Positions 34,157 to 45,300 of a stretch of 64,000 nt of DNA are shown here, one piece after another. A program made the position numbers and the translations under genes. The DNA lies in contig OX387192.1 of NCBI GenBank assembly GCA_947561395.2, positions 744,001-808,000 on the forward strand. The letters are read 5' to 3'. The stretch is from Buxus sempervirens (taxonomy: Eukaryota; Streptophyta; Magnoliopsida; Buxales; Buxaceae). How positions within the stretch are numbered: the stretch's first letter is position 1; each line of letters starts with the position of its first letter. Under the pieces are notes generated by a model. It was given only the letters and a program-made list of their open reading frames with translations. It was not told the DNA's origin and did not search any database.

Positions 34157-35860
34157 ATGGAATCTGGATCACCTTCTGCCCCATTATTGTCTGTCCACAC
34201 TGCCTCCCCTGCAAAACAACTTTTTAGATCAAAACCCCCAAATCTCATTAGGTACAACCCTGTGGATTCCTTTTACACAAGATGGGTTAACTCTATGACC
34301 CTAGATGAGGAGAGGAGATTGGACTCTACTAATCAAGGCCATACCCTGCTCATTCCCAAGGTTCCCTTCAAGTGGGAGATTATAGAGGCCATGATTGGTC
34401 ATTGAGTTCCCGACCTCAACTTGTTCCGTTTTGGGAACCATGAGATGACCCCGACCATAGAAGAGGTGGAAACCATCTTGGGTTTGAGGTTTGCAGAGAA
34501 AGTAGTGAATCCACCTCTTAGGCCCAGTTACAAGAAGGAAGCTTCTGCATTCTTGGGCATAGGAAAGAAGGACTTAGGGGATTCTGACACCCTTTTGACC
34601 CTATCTAAGGCTTTTTTGACTGAGAAGCTTTTGAGGGGGGAGAATAAGGAAGCCCGGTTCAACGCCTTGACTCTGATAGTGGTCAACCAGCTACTTTTCC
34701 CACGAGATGATGACGAGGTGGACTTGGCCCTGATTTCAGTGATATGCCAGGTTAGGGAGCGGGAGAGGTTGGCCCCTATGATTTTGGCTGGGATGTATCA
34801 GGCCTTGACTGATTGCTACAATAGGAAGTCGAAACGCTTCCTAGCATGTGCCCAGATCCTGCAGGTAAAAAAAATTTTTTTTTTTAATTTTATTTTTGCT
34901 TTCTTTTTTTGCTTTTTTTGCTTTTTTTCTTTTACAATGTGCTGATATATCTCTCTTCCTTTGCAACTTTGGCTACTTGATCATTTGAGTCAGATTGAGG
35001 AAATCAATCGACACTTCTTCCCGAACTTGAAAGTCCCCATTTTGATGAGCAACTAGGGGTGTCCCGATATTCCAGGGGGCAAACAGGGCTGGTTCACTTT
35101 CTTAGGCTCACTTCAGGATGACCAGGTGAGATGGCCTGGTACTTATCAGCCCAATGCAGAGACAGTGATTAGCTTTCGTGACCGCAATTTTCTGATCCTA
35201 GCTGGCCTGAGACATGCAGTGCTGTATCTTCCTCTGCGGGTCCTTCGTCAGTTCAGAGCGATCCAGGGGATTATCATCCCAAGTGGGTATGAGGATCATC
35301 TGGGGCCCCTTTCTCCAGATACCATGAAGCTGAATGCCTGGTTGATGAGGGAGTGGTCCTATGTTCGCTTTATGCGTGGCCCCGTTTTCTCAGAAGCCCA
35401 TGTGAAGGATTATCTCTTCTGGATCAAGGAGCAGATATAGAGTCAAGCACCAGTACCCTAAGATCCTCCTGCAATCTTGGCTCCTACTTATGAGGATATT
35501 TTAGAGTCTGAGAGGGCTTCCCACAAGCAACTTCAGCAGATATGGGTACGAGAAGCCCAGGAGCTTAGGATACGGGGCCTTGACATGGAAAGGCAACTTG
35601 CAGAGCAGGTATCTCGCCGTCTGGCTATGGAGAAGCAACTTGTGGAGCATAGGCAGGCCCGCTGTCTTGAAGTCCAAGCACTGCGGCAGAAGCATAAGGA
35701 TGCTTTAGCCAGCCTTAGGAGCATGAGGATTAGGCAGACTCTTTCAGATGAGGTCATTTCCTTCTTGAGTGATCTCGCTGCAGAGGGCGCTTCAGGAATT
35801 ATTGCAGCTCAGGCAGCTAGGATTCGAGAACTTGAGGAGCAGCTAGGAGACAGAGATTAG
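34157..35860 (+). pseudogene. Antisense gene B of the Tat element: DUF7745-like protein, 2 exons, with stops
   Basis: Exon 1 34157-34864, exon 2 34977-35860. Exon 1 holds the pattern LIPKVPFKWEIIEAMIGH..VPDLNLFRFGNHEMTPTIEE, as in plant DUF7745 proteins related to the mobile domain. Exon 2 ends in a long coiled coil (about the last 110 residues). Defects: TGA at 34403 (Trp position), TAG near 35055, TAG at 35438 and TAA near 35458. The exon-2 acceptor now reads GCAA instead of GCAG, so splicing is probably lost. It is convergent with the integrase gene; the 3' ends are about 0.95 kb apart. Confidence 0.75.
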
Positions 35861-36808
35861 CCTTATTTCCTTCACACATTTTTTCTTTTTTCCCACCTTT
35901 GTACAAAAGCAAACTCCAATAGTGGAAAGACAAAAGATTTAATTCAAAATAAAATTTTTATATTATTGGTCTCAGAATGCTCAGATGCTTGTAAAAACGA
36001 AGGTTTTATGAAAAGTATTTGATTTATCATCACTGGCCAAAGTATAATTTTTCCTTTTTATATTTTTTTATTTTTTGAAATTTGGTCCATGCACTTAATC
36101 ACCTATAATTAAAGGAATTAAAACCAGGTTAAATAATGAAAAGGGTAGTCCAAAAATAATGAGGGATCAGAACCGTCCATCTTAGGACCTTTAGAGTCAT
36201 CCCCAAATGCCAAACTGACCCCATTCTGCTCATGCCAACTTTGCTTCAAGCTCAGATCTCCATGATCAACTCAACCTCTGATTTTTCTTCATTTTTTTTA
36301 TTTTTTCTTTTTCCCTTTTTTGCCAATACTGCCCCTAGTGCCAGTTACGGTTTTCATTAGGGCCGGCTTCTGCATTCCGTCATCACCAATCTTACTCTAA
36401 CATTTGAATGAATAAACTAAGATCACCGAGGGCTTAAAAATAGGACGAAATAAAGGCTAGGCTCGGTTTATGAACGAAAGGGTATTAAAGGCCCAAAAAA
36501 TTTCAAGTGTGGAAATAGGTCGACCGGACTTACAGTCATGATGAATTTAACCCTTTTCCCAAATTGCATTCTTTGCATCTTTTTTCCATACTCGGCTTTC
36601 ATTTGCCATTTTTCTTTGCTTTTTTTTCTTTTTTTCTTACTTTGCCCCAATTGGCTTTGCCCCAATTTGTTTTGTCCCAATTTAAGACTATAAATCCGGT
36701 TTGGGTTTATCAAAGGAACGAACCGGCTCAACTTGGCTAGACTAGGGATTAAAATTTTTGAAGGAAATAAAGAAAAATGTCCTCGGATCATTTCCTAGAA
36801 ATATTCAC
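35861..36808. other. Spacer between antisense gene B and integrase
   Basis: Contains T-rich stretches (36290-36320, 36600-36640) and three copies of a TTTGCCCCAATT-like unit at about 36641-36675. No coding sequence is recognised. Both convergent transcripts would end here. Confidence 0.5.
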
Positions 36809-37780
36809 TCAAGGGAAATACCTTTTTACTGCATCAGAGTTAATTGGCTCAGGAAAATCTGACCCATCCATTTCTGCTAAGATGAGTGCACCCCCTGACA
36901 GGACCTTCTTGACGACATAAGGCCCTTCCCAATTGGGCTTGAACTTACCACAAGGGTCTTCCAAAAATGGTAAGATTTTCTTTAGCACTAAGTTTCCTTC
37001 CTGGAAAGTTCTGGGCCTCACTTTCTTATTGTAGGCCCGGGCCATTCTCCTTTGGTACAACTGGCCATGACATAGTGCTTTTAACCGCTTTTCTTCTATC
37101 AGGTTGAGTTGATCATGTCTTGACTGTATCCATTCAGCTTCTTCCAATTCTGCCTCCATGAGCACTCTAAGTGATGGGATTTCTACTTCCACTGGCAAGA
37201 CTGCTTCCATTTCATAGACTAGGGAATACTGTGTTGCCCCGGTTGAGGTCCGGATCGAGGTTCTGTAGGCATGTAGAGCAAGTGGCAGCATTTTATGCCA
37301 ATCCTTGTAGCTCACTACCATCTTCTGAATGATTTTCTTTATGTTCTTGTTTGCTGCTTCCACTGCCCCATTCATCTTAGGCCTGTACGGAGCTGACTTA
37401 TGGTGGGTGATCTGAAACTGCTCACACATTTTCTTCATGTCCTTGTTTTTAATATTTGAAGCATTATCTGATACTATGGCATTTGGCAGTCCATAGCGAC
37501 AAATGATATTGTGCTTCAAAAATTTAATAACATGGTTGCTTGTGATGTTCGCATATGAAGCTGCTTCTACCCATTTAGTGAAGTAATCAATCGCCACCAG
37601 AATAAATCTGTGCCCGTTCGATGCCTTAGGGGAGATCATGCCAATAACATCTATGCCCCACATGGAGAAGGGCCACGGTGATGTCATGTTGTGCAACTCA
37701 CTTGGGGGTGCATGCTTGTTATCTGCATATATTTGGCATTGATGGCACCTCTTGACATGTATACAGCAATCATGCTCCAT
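36809..37780 (-). CDS. Integrase of the Tat element
   Basis: 323-codon open frame. The zinc-binding HHCC motif is split: the two His are at the end of the upstream frame (VHGGVCGPHMSGH) and the Cys pair is here (RCHQC, residues 11-15). The catalytic triad is intact: D44 in WGIDVIG, D105 in SDNASN and E141 in GAVEAAN (D,D-35-E). The C-terminal part has WEGPYVV, a chromo-less Tat-type end. An in-frame TAG just upstream (about 37786), in place of a Trp codon, separates it from the RNase H frame, so the polyprotein is broken although this part reads intact. Confidence 0.9.
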   Translation of the reverse strand: MEHDCCIHVKRCHQCQIYADNKHAPPSELHNMTSPWPFSMWGIDVIGMISPKASNGHRFILVAIDYFTKWVEAASYANITSNHVIKFLKHNIICRYGLPNAIVSDNASNIKNKDMKKMCEQFQITHHKSAPYRPKMNGAVEAANKNIKKIIQKMVVSYKDWHKMLPLALHAYRTSIRTSTGATQYSLVYEMEAVLPVEVEIPSLRVLMEAELEEAEWIQSRHDQLNLIEEKRLKALCHGQLYQRRMARAYNKKVRPRTFQEGNLVLKKILPFLEDPCGKFKPNWEGPYVVKKVLSGGALILAEMDGSDFPEPINSDAVKRYFP

Positions 37781-37786
37781 GGTTGT

Positions 37787-39022
37787 CTAGTAATATCCCA
37801 ACCTCAAGATCTTCTTTGCCAACATGTGCCCGCTCATGTGGGGCCCACAAACTCCTCCATGTACGGTCTCAATCAGCCTTTCTGACTCAGCCTTAGCAAC
37901 ACACCTGAGCAGAATGTCGTTATGTGACCTCTTGTACAAATGTCCACCACTTAGCAGAAGCTGACCCGCCAACCTCTGTATTGTCCTCTTCTCAGTAGAC
38001 GTGGCATTTTCTGGTAGACTCCGATTGTTCAAGAAATTTTTGATATCTTGAAACCACGGTGCTTCTTCTTCTGGTGCTCCCTCTAGGATGAGACAGTAAG
38101 CCGGTTCATCTCTAACCTCAATTTCCAGTGGTCTGATGTCTACTCCTTCTGGTATGTTGACCATTGAAGCCAAGGTTGCTAGAGCATCCGCAAACTGATT
38201 CTTGGCCCTTGGCATATAGTTGAAGGAAATTCGAGTGAAATTTGTGCTTATTTCTTCCAAATACTGGTGATAGGGGATCAATTTATGATCCTTGGTTTTC
38301 CATTCACCAGTTGTTTGGAAGATGATAAGACTCGAATCCCCGTATATGTCAAGTTCCTCTACTCCATGATCCATGGCTGCTTGCAATCCCATTATGCATG
38401 CTTCATATTCTGCTATGTTATTGGTGCACTGGAATCTCAGCTTTACTGCAATTGGGATATGTGAACCATCTGGTTTAACCAAGACTGCCCCTATTCCGTT
38501 CCCATTCATGTTGGCGGCCCCATCAAAGAACATCTGCCAAGAACTCTCACTTTCGTCCTCTTCAGTGTATAGGATTGCCTCATCGGGAAAGTTGGTCCTC
38601 AAGGGTTGATATTTTGGCAGAGGATGTGCAGCCAGGTGATCAGCTATGGCTTGACCCTTGATCGCCTTCTGGGTGATGTATGTGAGGTCAAACGCGGACA
38701 GTAGTAGTTGCCACTTTGCCGTCCTGCCAGTCAGTGCCGGTTTCTCAAATAAATACTTCAGCGGGTCCATCCGGGATATCAATAATGTGGAGTGACTAAG
38801 GAAGTAATGCCTTAGCCTCTGAGTTGCCCACACTAGAGCACAACAGGTCTTCTCCAATGATGAATACTTGGCTTCATATTCCGTGAATTTTTTACTTAAA
38901 TAGTAAATGGCCCTTTCTTTTCTACCAGTCTCATCATGCTGTCCCAAGACACATCCCATCGACGTTTCCAACACTGACAAGTACAGGATCAGTGGTCTTC
39001 CTGGAGTTGGTGGCACTAGCAC
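37787..39022 (-). CDS. RNase H (RT-linked) plus second archaeal-type RNase H of the Tat element
   Basis: 411-codon open frame. Residues 1-130 are the RT connection/RNase H region, with AIYYLSKKFTEYEAKYSSLEK and AIADHLAAHPLP. Residues about 163-285 are a second RNase H with D167 (FFDGAAN), E207 (AEYEAC), D229 (YGDSS) and D279 (QFADALA) all present; this extra domain marks the Tat lineage. The C-terminus holds the first half of the integrase zinc finger. The frame begins at an internal Met because a one-base shift and stops disrupt the sequence at 39023-39262. Confidence 0.9.
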   Translation of the reverse strand: MLVPPTPGRPLILYLSVLETSMGCVLGQHDETGRKERAIYYLSKKFTEYEAKYSSLEKTCCALVWATQRLRHYFLSHSTLLISRMDPLKYLFEKPALTGRTAKWQLLLSAFDLTYITQKAIKGQAIADHLAAHPLPKYQPLRTNFPDEAILYTEEDESESSWQMFFDGAANMNGNGIGAVLVKPDGSHIPIAVKLRFQCTNNIAEYEACIMGLQAAMDHGVEELDIYGDSSLIIFQTTGEWKTKDHKLIPYHQYLEEISTNFTRISFNYMPRAKNQFADALATLASMVNIPEGVDIRPLEIEVRDEPAYCLILEGAPEEEAPWFQDIKNFLNNRSLPENATSTEKRTIQRLAGQLLLSGGHLYKRSHNDILLRCVAKAESERLIETVHGGVCGPHMSGHMLAKKILRLGYY

Positions 39023-40038
39023 AGGTGGGTTCAGTAAATATTCCTTGATCGTATCGAAGGCCTGCTGGCAATCCTCATTCCAGACCGTCGGTTATCCTTC
39101 CTCAGAAGCTTGAAAATTGGTTCACAGATAGCAGTGAGCTGTGCTATGAACCGGCTTATGTACTGAATTCTTCAGCGAAAACCACGAACCTCCTTCTCGG
39201 TTCTGGGTGCTGGCATGTCAATTATGGCCTTGGCTTTAGCCGGGTCAATTTCAATTCCTCTTCAGCTCACTATAAACCCCAGTAACTTCCCTGATGTAGC
39301 CCCAAAGACGCACTTAGCCGGGTTAAGCCATAGACTGTACTTCTTGAGCCGATCAAACACTTTCTTCAGATTGATCAAGTGGTCCTCCTCTTTACATGAT
39401 TTGGCAATCATATCGTCCACATAGACCTCCATCTCCTTATGGATCATATCATGGAATAGTGCTGTCATGGCCCGCTGGTATGTTGCCCCAGCGTTCTTAA
39501 GCCCAAACGGCATGACCGTGTAGTGGAATGTGCCCCAAGGTGTGATAAATGTCGTTTTCTCTTGATCTTCCTTAGCCATCTTGATCTGATTATATCCAGA
39601 GAACCCATCCATGAAGGAGAACAGACTATGTACCGCAGTATTATCGACCAGAATGTCGATGTGTGGAAGTGGAAAATCGTCCTTTGGGCTTGCCTTGTTC
39701 AAGTCTCTATAGTCCACGCACATTCGGACTTTCCCGTCCTTCTTTGGTACCGGCACTATGTTTGCGAGCCACTCAGGGTACGTAGATACTGCCAAAAATC
39801 CGGCTTGAAATTGTTTGACCACTTCGTCCTTGACGTTTAAGGTCCATTCCGGCTTCAATCTTCTTAGCTTCTGCTTGATTGGCTTAACCCCTGGCAAAAT
39901 TGGCAACTTATGCACCACCATGTCTGTGTCCAACCCCGGCATGTCCCGATACGACCAAACAAACACATCCTTGTAATCTGCCAAGAACCGTGACATTTCA
40001 TTTTGCTGCACATTAGACAAGCATGACCCGATTTTCAC
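39023..40038 (-). pseudogene. Reverse transcriptase of the Tat element, interrupted
   Basis: Open from 40038 to 39262 (258 codons) with the RT core: YRDLNKASPKDDFPLPHID, D144 in FMDGFSGYNQ, TPWGTFHYTVMPFGLKNAGA and YVDD (D208, D209). Beyond LLGFIVS, TGA at 39262, a second TGA near 39176 (in VRGFR.RIQYISRF) and a one-base loss near 39085 interrupt the thumb. Upstream, a one-base loss at about 40030 separates it from the acidic linker frame 40038-40394. Confidence 0.88.
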
Positions 40039-40394
40039 TATTTTGGGTCCTCTTCAGTCCCAAGGTTTATGGATATGGTCTCCTCAATATTAGGTTGGAC
40101 CCCCTTTTCATGACATTCCAATTGGTATTCAATTTCTTTTGGAACGTCTTCTTCTTCGACCTCGGTCTCTTCTTCAATCCCCATGAGGTCAAAGTCGAGC
40201 TCAAGGTCGAAGTCATATTCAACCTGGTCCAATTCGGTCTGATTATATGGTTCATAAGTGGTTTGGACCTTTTTGAAAAAATTAAATTTTCTAGAAAAAA
40301 TAGAAAAATCTTTTTGAGGTTTTTGTGGGCCTTCTAAACATAATTCCCCTGAAGACGAAGGCCTATTAGAACCTTCAGGGAAATGGCATTCCAC
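40038..40394 (-). pseudogene. Acidic linker between protease and reverse transcriptase
   Basis: 118 codons rich in Glu and Asp (DLELDFDLMGIEEETEVEEE), normal for the pro-RT junction of Tat elements. The frame change from the protease frame happens at a run of nine A on the minus strand (about 40405), and that to RT at AAAATAG (about 40030). Both look like small indels rather than programmed sites. Confidence 0.65.
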
Positions 40395-41839
40395 TATTGG
40401 AGTTTTTTTTTGGAAGCCGCGTCAGTTTGCCGAACTAACGTTGCCTCAAAGGTAAGGGGAGTTTCCTCCCAATTGTTTAATACAAAATTTTGGGGAGTAG
40501 GGGAAATAGGGAAAGCCTGCTTCTCAAGCCCAGCATCCGATGCCATCATCACTGGGTGGGTACTGCCCTTTTCTGCTACGGGGCCCAATCCAGATATGAC
40601 CTCATCCGGAATCTTTATTGCGGCCCAATCAATGAAAGGTAGCTCGTTGTCACTACCAGGTTTCTCGCCTTCAGTCATGGTGAAGAAAGCCCCCACATCT
40701 TCAGAGAAGTCTGTCCGCTGCTCTGGTTGTGGCCCAGGCCCATCCACTGCTCCCAGTATTGGAGATGGGTTGTATGGTTGCAAGGCCGAAACAAAAGGCT
40801 TTTGGAATGGGTTGATGTTGTAGTAGGGAGGCTTGGACTGGTCCATAGGAGGGGATATTTGGATTGTATATGAGGGTCTTGGAAAACTTTTCCTTAAGTG
40901 AGGGAATTTTCCCTTGCTTCTTTCCTCTCCTTCTTCATGCTTCATCCTCCTCCAGCCTCGGGGTTTAAACCCCAGTGCCACTTTATGAACCAGTTTCTTA
41001 GCCATGATTGGTTCCACCATTCCCTGCAAGTTTATTCCCAGGCCTTTTCCCGGGTGAAAGTGGTATTTTTCCATCACTTTCTTCACCATTTCTTCTGCAG
41101 TAGTCTGTTTCTTTTCTTTTTTCTCACACCCCCTAGGTATGAAATTGACCGTTTCAAATTGAAATGAGTGAAACGCAATCTTGTCGACAGTCAAGTCTAC
41201 ATTGATTAAGGGTACATCAGGTGACACTATGGGGGGCACCAAGTTTTCGGCTAGGACTGTTATCACCCTTTGCCCTCTTATGTATTTCACCCTTTGGTGG
41301 AGCGTGGATGGTATTACCCTAGCCGAATGTATCCACGGCCTTCCTAGGAGCAGATTGAAGGCTGCGGGTATATCCATCACCTCAAATGTGATGTTAAAGA
41401 TATTCGGCCCGATTGTGACCGGCAGTTCAATCTCCCCTAGGGAGTGGGTCTTGGAGCTATCAAAAGCCCTCACTATCCTCCCATTTTGCTTGATCCTTGA
41501 CTGGTCCAGACCAAGCTTGGTAAAAGTGATTAACGGGCAAACGTTTAACGCCGACCCGTTGTCAATTAGAACCCGTGCAATCATGCAGCCCTTACAAAGC
41601 ACTGTGATGTGCAAAGGGTCAACATGATAACACTCACCTGGGCTGATCTCACCCTCAGAGAAACTTATCACATTATGTGACAAGATTTGACCAACCATTT
41701 TGCCAAGCTGGTCTGGATCGATTGTCTGGGATACGTGTGCACTCTGTAGCACCCTTAACAATGCATCCCTGTGCTTTTCAGAATTCAGCAAAAGGCCCAA
41801 TATTGAAATCTGGGCCGGGACCTTGTTCAGCTGATCCAC
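40394..41839 (-). CDS. Aspartic protease and G-patch region of the Tat element
   Basis: 481-codon open frame. The retropepsin-like domain has the catalytic loop VLIDNGSALNV (D93; Asn replaces the usual Ser/Thr, as is common in Tat proteases) and the second hallmark LLLGRPWIH at 163-171. A G-patch-like segment, FHPGKGLGINLQGMVEPI, lies at about 261-278. The tail is rich in Pro and Lys. The ORF starts at an internal Met; natural translation would read in from gag through a charged linker at 41869-42066 that is now out of frame. Confidence 0.88.
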   Translation of the reverse strand: MDQLNKVPAQISILGLLLNSEKHRDALLRVLQSAHVSQTIDPDQLGKMVGQILSHNVISFSEGEISPGECYHVDPLHITVLCKGCMIARVLIDNGSALNVCPLITFTKLGLDQSRIKQNGRIVRAFDSSKTHSLGEIELPVTIGPNIFNITFEVMDIPAAFNLLLGRPWIHSARVIPSTLHQRVKYIRGQRVITVLAENLVPPIVSPDVPLINVDLTVDKIAFHSFQFETVNFIPRGCEKKEKKQTTAEEMVKKVMEKYHFHPGKGLGINLQGMVEPIMAKKLVHKVALGFKPRGWRRMKHEEGEERSKGKFPHLRKSFPRPSYTIQISPPMDQSKPPYYNINPFQKPFVSALQPYNPSPILGAVDGPGPQPEQRTDFSEDVGAFFTMTEGEKPGSDNELPFIDWAAIKIPDEVISGLGPVAEKGSTHPVMMASDAGLEKQAFPISPTPQNFVLNNWEETPLTFEATLVRQTDAASKKKLQ

Positions 41840-41868
41840 AAGATTAAATTCACTTTTCTTAATTATTT

Positions 41869-44193
41869 TTATGAGGTCTGCTGCCTCATTTTCTGCACCC
41901 TGGGGGTGTCTTCTCCTATTTTTGTTTTTCCTTTCTGTTTTCTTTTTTCTTCATTTTCTTTTTTTTCTTTTTCTGCTTCTGTCTCCTTCTCCTTCTCTTC
42001 ACCCCCTGCACATCTCCCCGACCTCGTCATGAGGTTCACCTCCTCCTGGTTCTGGTTCCTAACCACTGGAACCGTAGCCGTGATTCCCTCGCTTTAATTC
42101 CATGGTACAGCGGCCTCAGAATAGGCTAGTTTGGGGATATTAACCACTAATGGTCGAGTTTGGACCGGGATGTATGGGCCGGTTTAGGGATAGTGTGGGC
42201 TGGCTGAACATTTACAACCAAGGGTTGAAGTTTGGAATTTGTGGGGACAGAAGAAGTGATGGAAGCAGTGGTGGGGTCAAGGTTGATGACCAGTGGGGCC
42301 TTGGACAGCTTGGATGGTGAATAGATGGGTGGACTGCAATTGAAGACCAATGGGGGCCTTGCAGTATTCATCTGGGCCATAAGAGAAGAGACCCGGTTTA
42401 AAGAGGAGCTTATGTCCTCAGCAGCAGGATTATTTTTCTGGGAGACCATGTTGATCTCCTCCTCTTCCTTTTCTTGGAAAAATCGGACCTGGACAATGGT
42501 CCTTACTGGAGCTATGAGCTGTGATGGGTCAAAGGCCCTTCTGGTGGTGGATATGGCAGTGATAGAATTGGATGGGCCTGCCCCATTATGGTACGGCAGA
42601 GGGTTTTGCCCAATATCATTCCCGGATGGGGCTGGTGCAGCAGTGTTAAACACCAAGGCCTTCTGGTCCAACAAGTCCTAGACCGCGTGTTTCAACACCC
42701 AGCAGGTATCTGTAGAATGCCCCGGTGCACCCATGTGGAAGTTACAGGGACCGATGTGTCAAAATTCCTCCCCCTGGTAGCATTCGGGTTGGGCTCTTTC
42801 AGAGTCAAATATTCACCCTTCAGCAGGGTTGGCAGCAGTTGGGAAAGAGATATTGGGAGAGGAGTGAAAACCCGGTTCCTTCTCGTTGCTAACCAGGCCT
42901 CCCTTTCCTCCCGGGTAAAAGCCCTCCTTAGGTTTGCTGGTATGGAGGGGGTGAAATTGACATTCTGCGGGGTTTGGTAAGACTGCTGGGCCTGTTGGGG
43001 TGCAGAGATATTCACGTGAAGCGGCTTCTTGGCTGGAGGAGCCTGGACTAGATTCACTTCCCCTTCTTTTCGGGCCCCGGTCTTTTTGAATCCAGCCCCT
43101 TTCTTCTGGGCCATGGAGGCAGAGGAATCAGCCTGCCCAGTCAGAGTAGAGTAATCTATCAGCCTTCCTGACCTGACCCCCTCCTCGATCCGGTCCGCCA
43201 CTTGCACCAGGGCTGCAAAGTTGGTGGTAATCTGACCCACCAGATGGTTGTAGAAGGGCTGCCCCAGTGTGCCTATAAACGTGGAGATCATCTCCAGTTC
43301 TTGCATAGGTGGCCTGACCTGGGAGGCGGCCTCTCTCCACCTCTTGGCGTACTGCCGTACCGGCTCATCTTTTCCCTTGCTCATCCTCATCATGTCGTAC
43401 CGGTCCGGCACGATCTCAGAGTTAAACTTGTACTGGTCCAGAAACGCGTCAGCCAAGTCCTTCCACCTCCTGATCCTTCCATGGTCCACTGTAGCGAACC
43501 ACCTAAGAGCTGACCCGGTCAAACTCCTCTGAAAGAGTTGGATCAGTATGCCGTCATCCCGGCCAAACTGGCATATGGCCCCGCAGTATAATTTAAGTGG
43601 CTCATAGGGCAGCCTGTGCCGTCGAACTTGTCGAAGTCCGGGCACTTGAACTTAGCCGGCAGACATACGTCAGGGTACATGCACAGATCCTCGAAGGTGG
43701 TGCCTCCATGGCTGTTTCCTCCCTTCACTTCCTTCAGCTCTTCCTGGATCCTTTCTATCCTGAGCAACATTTTCTTTTCCATCTCTTCTCTGGCCTTTTC
43801 TTTCTCCAGCTCTTTCTCAGATTCTGCTGTATTTTCTCTGATCAGAATGGGTTCAAGGACTGGTTCAGAAATAGGCTCAGGCATGGGTTGAGCCGGAGGC
43901 GGCATGTAGGCCTGCGGTGGTGGTGCCTGATAAGAAGTCGATGCTTGATTTTGGGCCTGGGCCTGCTGGGCCTGAGCCGCCAGTAGATCTCCCAGCATCT
44001 TGGCCAGACCGGCCACCTGCTCTTGTAGTTGAGCAAAGTCCTGAGTAGGTACAGTAGCTTGGGCTTGGTTCTCTTCAGTGTTCATGGCTTTGGCTTTAGA
44101 TCTGGTCACGGGAGCAATGGTTGCAAATAAATGTACCTGGGTTGCAAGTAAATGTACCTGGGGAAAAAATGAACAGAACATGTTAGCTTCCAT
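41869..44193 (-). pseudogene. Gag of the Tat element, frameshifted
   Basis: 44193-43543 encodes a Gln/Ala/Pro-rich N-terminus, a Glu/Lys coiled coil, and the start of the capsid domain (LPAKFKCPDFDKFDGTGCPMSHL). One missing base near 43600 moves the capsid to the next frame (LKLYCGAICQFGRDDG, RSLTGSALRWF, FIGTLGQPFYNHLVGQ), open to 42692. A further shift near 42735 breaks a zinc-knuckle-like C-N2-H-N6-H-N4-C motif, and a TAG at about 42677 follows in place of a Gln codon. The linker then continues 42674-42147 and 42066-41869. Gag packages the element's RNA. Confidence 0.88.
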
Positions 44194-44282
44194 TTAACTT
44201 GAGTTACACCCTTATACATGTAAACAAGTAGGTCAGGTGAACACCAATCCAAATTTGTTTTTTTTTTGTTTTGTTTTTGTGT

Positions 44283-45300
44283 TGGAATATTTTAGGGCTT
44301 CCAAGGGTCTCGAAATTTTTTGATTTGATTGGTATGAAAAAGACCAACCAAGGGTTCATGGAATATTTTAGGGCTTCCAGAGGTCCCACTTTTTTTTTGA
44401 CTTGATTGGTAAAAAGAAGACCAACCAAGGGTTTTTTTTTTTTGGGAATATTTTAGGGCTTCCAAAGGTCCCACAATTTTTTGATTTGATTGGTAAAAAG
44501 AAGACCAACCAAGGGTTCATGGAATATTTTAGGGCTTCCAGAGGTCCCACTTTTTTTGACTTGATTGGTAAAAAGAAGACCAACCAAGGGTTTTTTATGG
44601 AATATTTTAGGGCTTCCAGAGGTCCCACTTTTTTTGACTTGATTGGTAAAAAGAAGACCAACCAAGGGTTTTTTATGGAATATTTTAGGGCTTCCAAAGG
44701 TCCCACAATTTTTTGATTTGATTGGTAAAAAGAAGACCAACCAAGGGTTCATGGAATATTTTAGGGCTTCCAGAGGTCCCACTTTTTTTGACTTGATTGG
44801 TAAAAAGAAGACCAACCAAGGGTTTTTTATGGAATATTTTAGGGCTTCCAGAGGTCCCACTTTTTTTGACTTGATTGGTAAAAAGAAGACCAACCAAGGG
44901 TTTTTTATGGAATATTTTAGGGCTTCCAAAGGTCCCACAATTTTTTAATTTGATTGGTAAAAAGAAGACCAACCAAGGGTTCATGGAATATTTTAGGGCT
45001 TCCAGAGGTCCCGCAATTTTTTGATTTGATTGGTAAAAAGAAGACCAACCAAGGGTTCATGGAATATTTTAGGGCTTCCAGAGGTCCCACTTTTTTTGAC
45101 TTGATTGGTAAAAAGAAGACCAACCAAGGGTTTTTTATGGAATATTTTAGGGCTTCCAGAGGTCCCACTTTTTTTGACTTGATTGGTAAAAAGAAGACCA
45201 ACCAAGGGTTTTTTATGGAATATTTTAGGGCTTCCAAAGGTCCCACTTTTTTTTTGACTTGATTGGTAAAAAGAAGACCAACCAAGGGTTTTTTTTATTT
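44283..45300 (-). repeat. 13-copy tandem repeat of about 77 bp in the Tat leader
   Basis: Each unit contains AAGACCAACCAAGGGTT and GGAATATTTTAGGGCTTCC, followed by a short T run and TTGATTGGTAAAAAG. Unit lengths vary between about 73 and 82 bp through the T runs. Copies are very alike, so the array expanded recently. Frames of 100-160 codons are open on both strands because most units are multiples of three; no protein function is implied. It lies directly upstream of gag. Confidence 0.92.
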
